Source: Pseudomonadota bacterium
GTDB lineage: Bacteria > Pseudomonadota > Gammaproteobacteria > Burkholderiales > Gallionellaceae
Length of the DNA stretch: 40,037 nt
NCBI GenBank assembly: GCA_021851345.1
Contig: JAJZEQ010000219.1
Coordinates: 1-40,037, forward strand
Direction: 5' to 3'
Shown: positions 38,809 to 40,037 of the stretch, piece after piece
How the letters are laid out: every line of letters starts with the position of its first letter
How positions within the stretch are numbered: position 1 is the first letter of the stretch
Position numbers and translations under genes: made by a program
Notes under the pieces: generated by a model
Databases searched by the model: none
What the model was told of the DNA's origin: nothing
Seen by the model: the letters and a program-made list of their open reading frames with translations, nothing else

Positions 38809-39042
38809 ATGAAGGCCTTGATAAACGGTTTGATTCTTGTTTTGTTTGCTGTGGGTGGAACGGCCCTGCTGGCGGGCAATGCCCAGGCTCAATTGGATAT
38901 GCCAAAGAGGGAGAGCATTCAGACGATAGTCTGGGCGGTCGAATTTGTAACCTTCGTCGCCATCATCGGAGTGGTCTTGTTTGTATGGCGTATCAGCAAA
39001 AAAGCCAGCGAAAGCAAAAAGGCCAAGGAGGACAACACTTAA
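38809..39042 (+). CDS. Small membrane protein of unknown function (possible signal sequence plus TM helix)
   Basis: MKALINGLILVLFAVGGTALLAGNAQA + TIVWAVEFVTFVAIIGVVLFVWRISKK; GGAAGGGAG-type upstream region. Confidence 0.6.
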   Translation: MKALINGLILVLFAVGGTALLAGNAQAQLDMPKRESIQTIVWAVEFVTFVAIIGVVLFVWRISKKASESKKAKEDNT

Positions 39043-39106
39043 GACAGGCCGGGTTGCCCATCCACACCGGGTTCACGGATGCCCGCCAGCAGCTTGCCGG
39101 CCTGTT

Positions 39107-39652
39107 TCATACCGGGCCAGTCAGCGTCAGGATGTCCGGCAGGAACACTTCAGTGACCAGCAGCGGGGCATCGCGCAAATAGAACAACGAGCGCCGCGCC
39201 CACAGCGTGTGCGGCGGATGCCCCAATACCCCGGCGGCGCGCTGATACAACGGGTGCGAGTCCCGCAGCACGTGGTAATGCAGCGGCATTCTCTCCACCA
39301 GCGGATGCGCGAACAGAAATCCTCCCAGCGGCTTGTTTCCCAGCGTGAGCACAGCCGGCCACGCGCCGCGCAAATGCCGGCTGGCGAGCGCGCTGTGCGC
39401 GAATACCACGGGCCGGCCGTCGGCATACAGGAACACTTCGCGAGACCAGGCAAGCTGTTTTGGCGCAATGCCCAGCAAGGCAGATTCGTCCGGCGCGATG
39501 CGCGCCAGGCCGCTGCGCACGCCGCGCACCGCAAAATGCGTGCAGTGTTGCCGGATGCGCCGGGTCAGGGAGCCACGATCGCGCAGCCAGGGCGCGAGCT
39601 CCGCTCCGCAACCCAGCGCGGTACCGCGCCAGAATTTGTCAGAAGTGGTCAT
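39107..39652 (-). CDS. ubiC: Chorismate lyase
   Basis: WLRDRGSLTRRIRQHC...REVFLYADGRPVVFAHSALASRHLRGAWPAVLTLGNKPLGGFLFAHP...LWARRSLFYLRDAPLLVTEVFLPD. Confidence 0.92.
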   Translation of the reverse strand: MTTSDKFWRGTALGCGAELAPWLRDRGSLTRRIRQHCTHFAVRGVRSGLARIAPDESALLGIAPKQLAWSREVFLYADGRPVVFAHSALASRHLRGAWPAVLTLGNKPLGGFLFAHPLVERMPLHYHVLRDSHPLYQRAAGVLGHPPHTLWARRSLFYLRDAPLLVTEVFLPDILTLTGPV

Positions 39653-39828
39653 TTTTTATCGCTCCCATGCTTTGAGCGGGAACATAGTCTTCGATATTGA
39701 GTGCGCATCAGCAGCCGCTAGCCCATCGTTTTTTTGCTTGCTTGGTGAAATGGCTGGTGATTGAATAAAACACTTCTGCGCTTTGAGAAGGCGGCGACAC
39801 GTCGCCGCACTCCAAAGTTGAGAGAGTT

Positions 39829-40037
39829 TCAGACATGCAGGTAATCCTGTTTGTTTGCCATCCAGCGTTGCAAATGCGCCCTTGCGGCTTCCGGAAAATC
39901 GCGCAGCAGTTCGTCGGCGGCCAGCCGCGCATGATTCAACAGATCCTCATCCGCGCTGATGTCGGCGAAGCGCAGCATCGCCACACCGCTTTGCCGCGCA
40001 CCTAGCAGTTCGCCGGGCCCGCGCAACTGCAGGTCAT
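39829..40037 (-). CDS. recG: ATP-dependent DNA helicase RecG, C-terminal part (runs off the right edge)
   Basis: DLQLRGPGELLGARQSGVAMLRFADISADEDLLNHARLAADELL is the RecG C-terminal signature. Confidence 0.93.
   Translation of the reverse strand, partial: DLQLRGPGELLGARQSGVAMLRFADISADEDLLNHARLAADELLRDFPEAARAHLQRWMANKQDYLHV

Overview
This is a chromosomal window from a GC-rich proteobacterium, probably a betaproteobacterium (inferred from gene content and order, not searched). Most of it is housekeeping: pilT (partial)/yggS/proC/yggT/yggU, a methyl-accepting chemotaxis protein, a pentose-phosphate cluster (tkt, tal, zwf) followed by cbpM/cbpA, mtfA, rpe-gph-trpE-[FAD dehydrogenase]-trpG-trpD, grxD, a cation antiporter, a P-type ATPase overlapping a Ca/Na antiporter, oxyR/katG, ubiA, an RsuA-like pseudouridine synthase, ubiC and the recG 3' end. 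The most unusual items are: (1) a protein with an N-terminal HU/IHF-like domain, one TM helix and a C-terminal LysM domain (6360..7241), translationally coupled to a second HU paralog, which could link DNA to the cell wall; (2) a solitary 698-aa protein with a PD-(D/E)XK nuclease motif set (7403..9499), a possible single-gene defence protein; (3) a palindromic repeat with compensatory stem changes, present in an intergenic array (5295..5461) and also inserted in frame inside a FAD-dehydrogenase ORF (about 21388..21543); (4) a likely trp leader peptide MNNLRYLKEAACWRW* (19424..19471) followed directly by overlapping palindromes; (5) three copies of a MITE-like element with imperfect ~27-bp terminal inverted repeats and TA at both ends, one of which abuts an apparent remnant of a monofunctional catalase. 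No rRNA, tRNA or CRISPR array was recognised.
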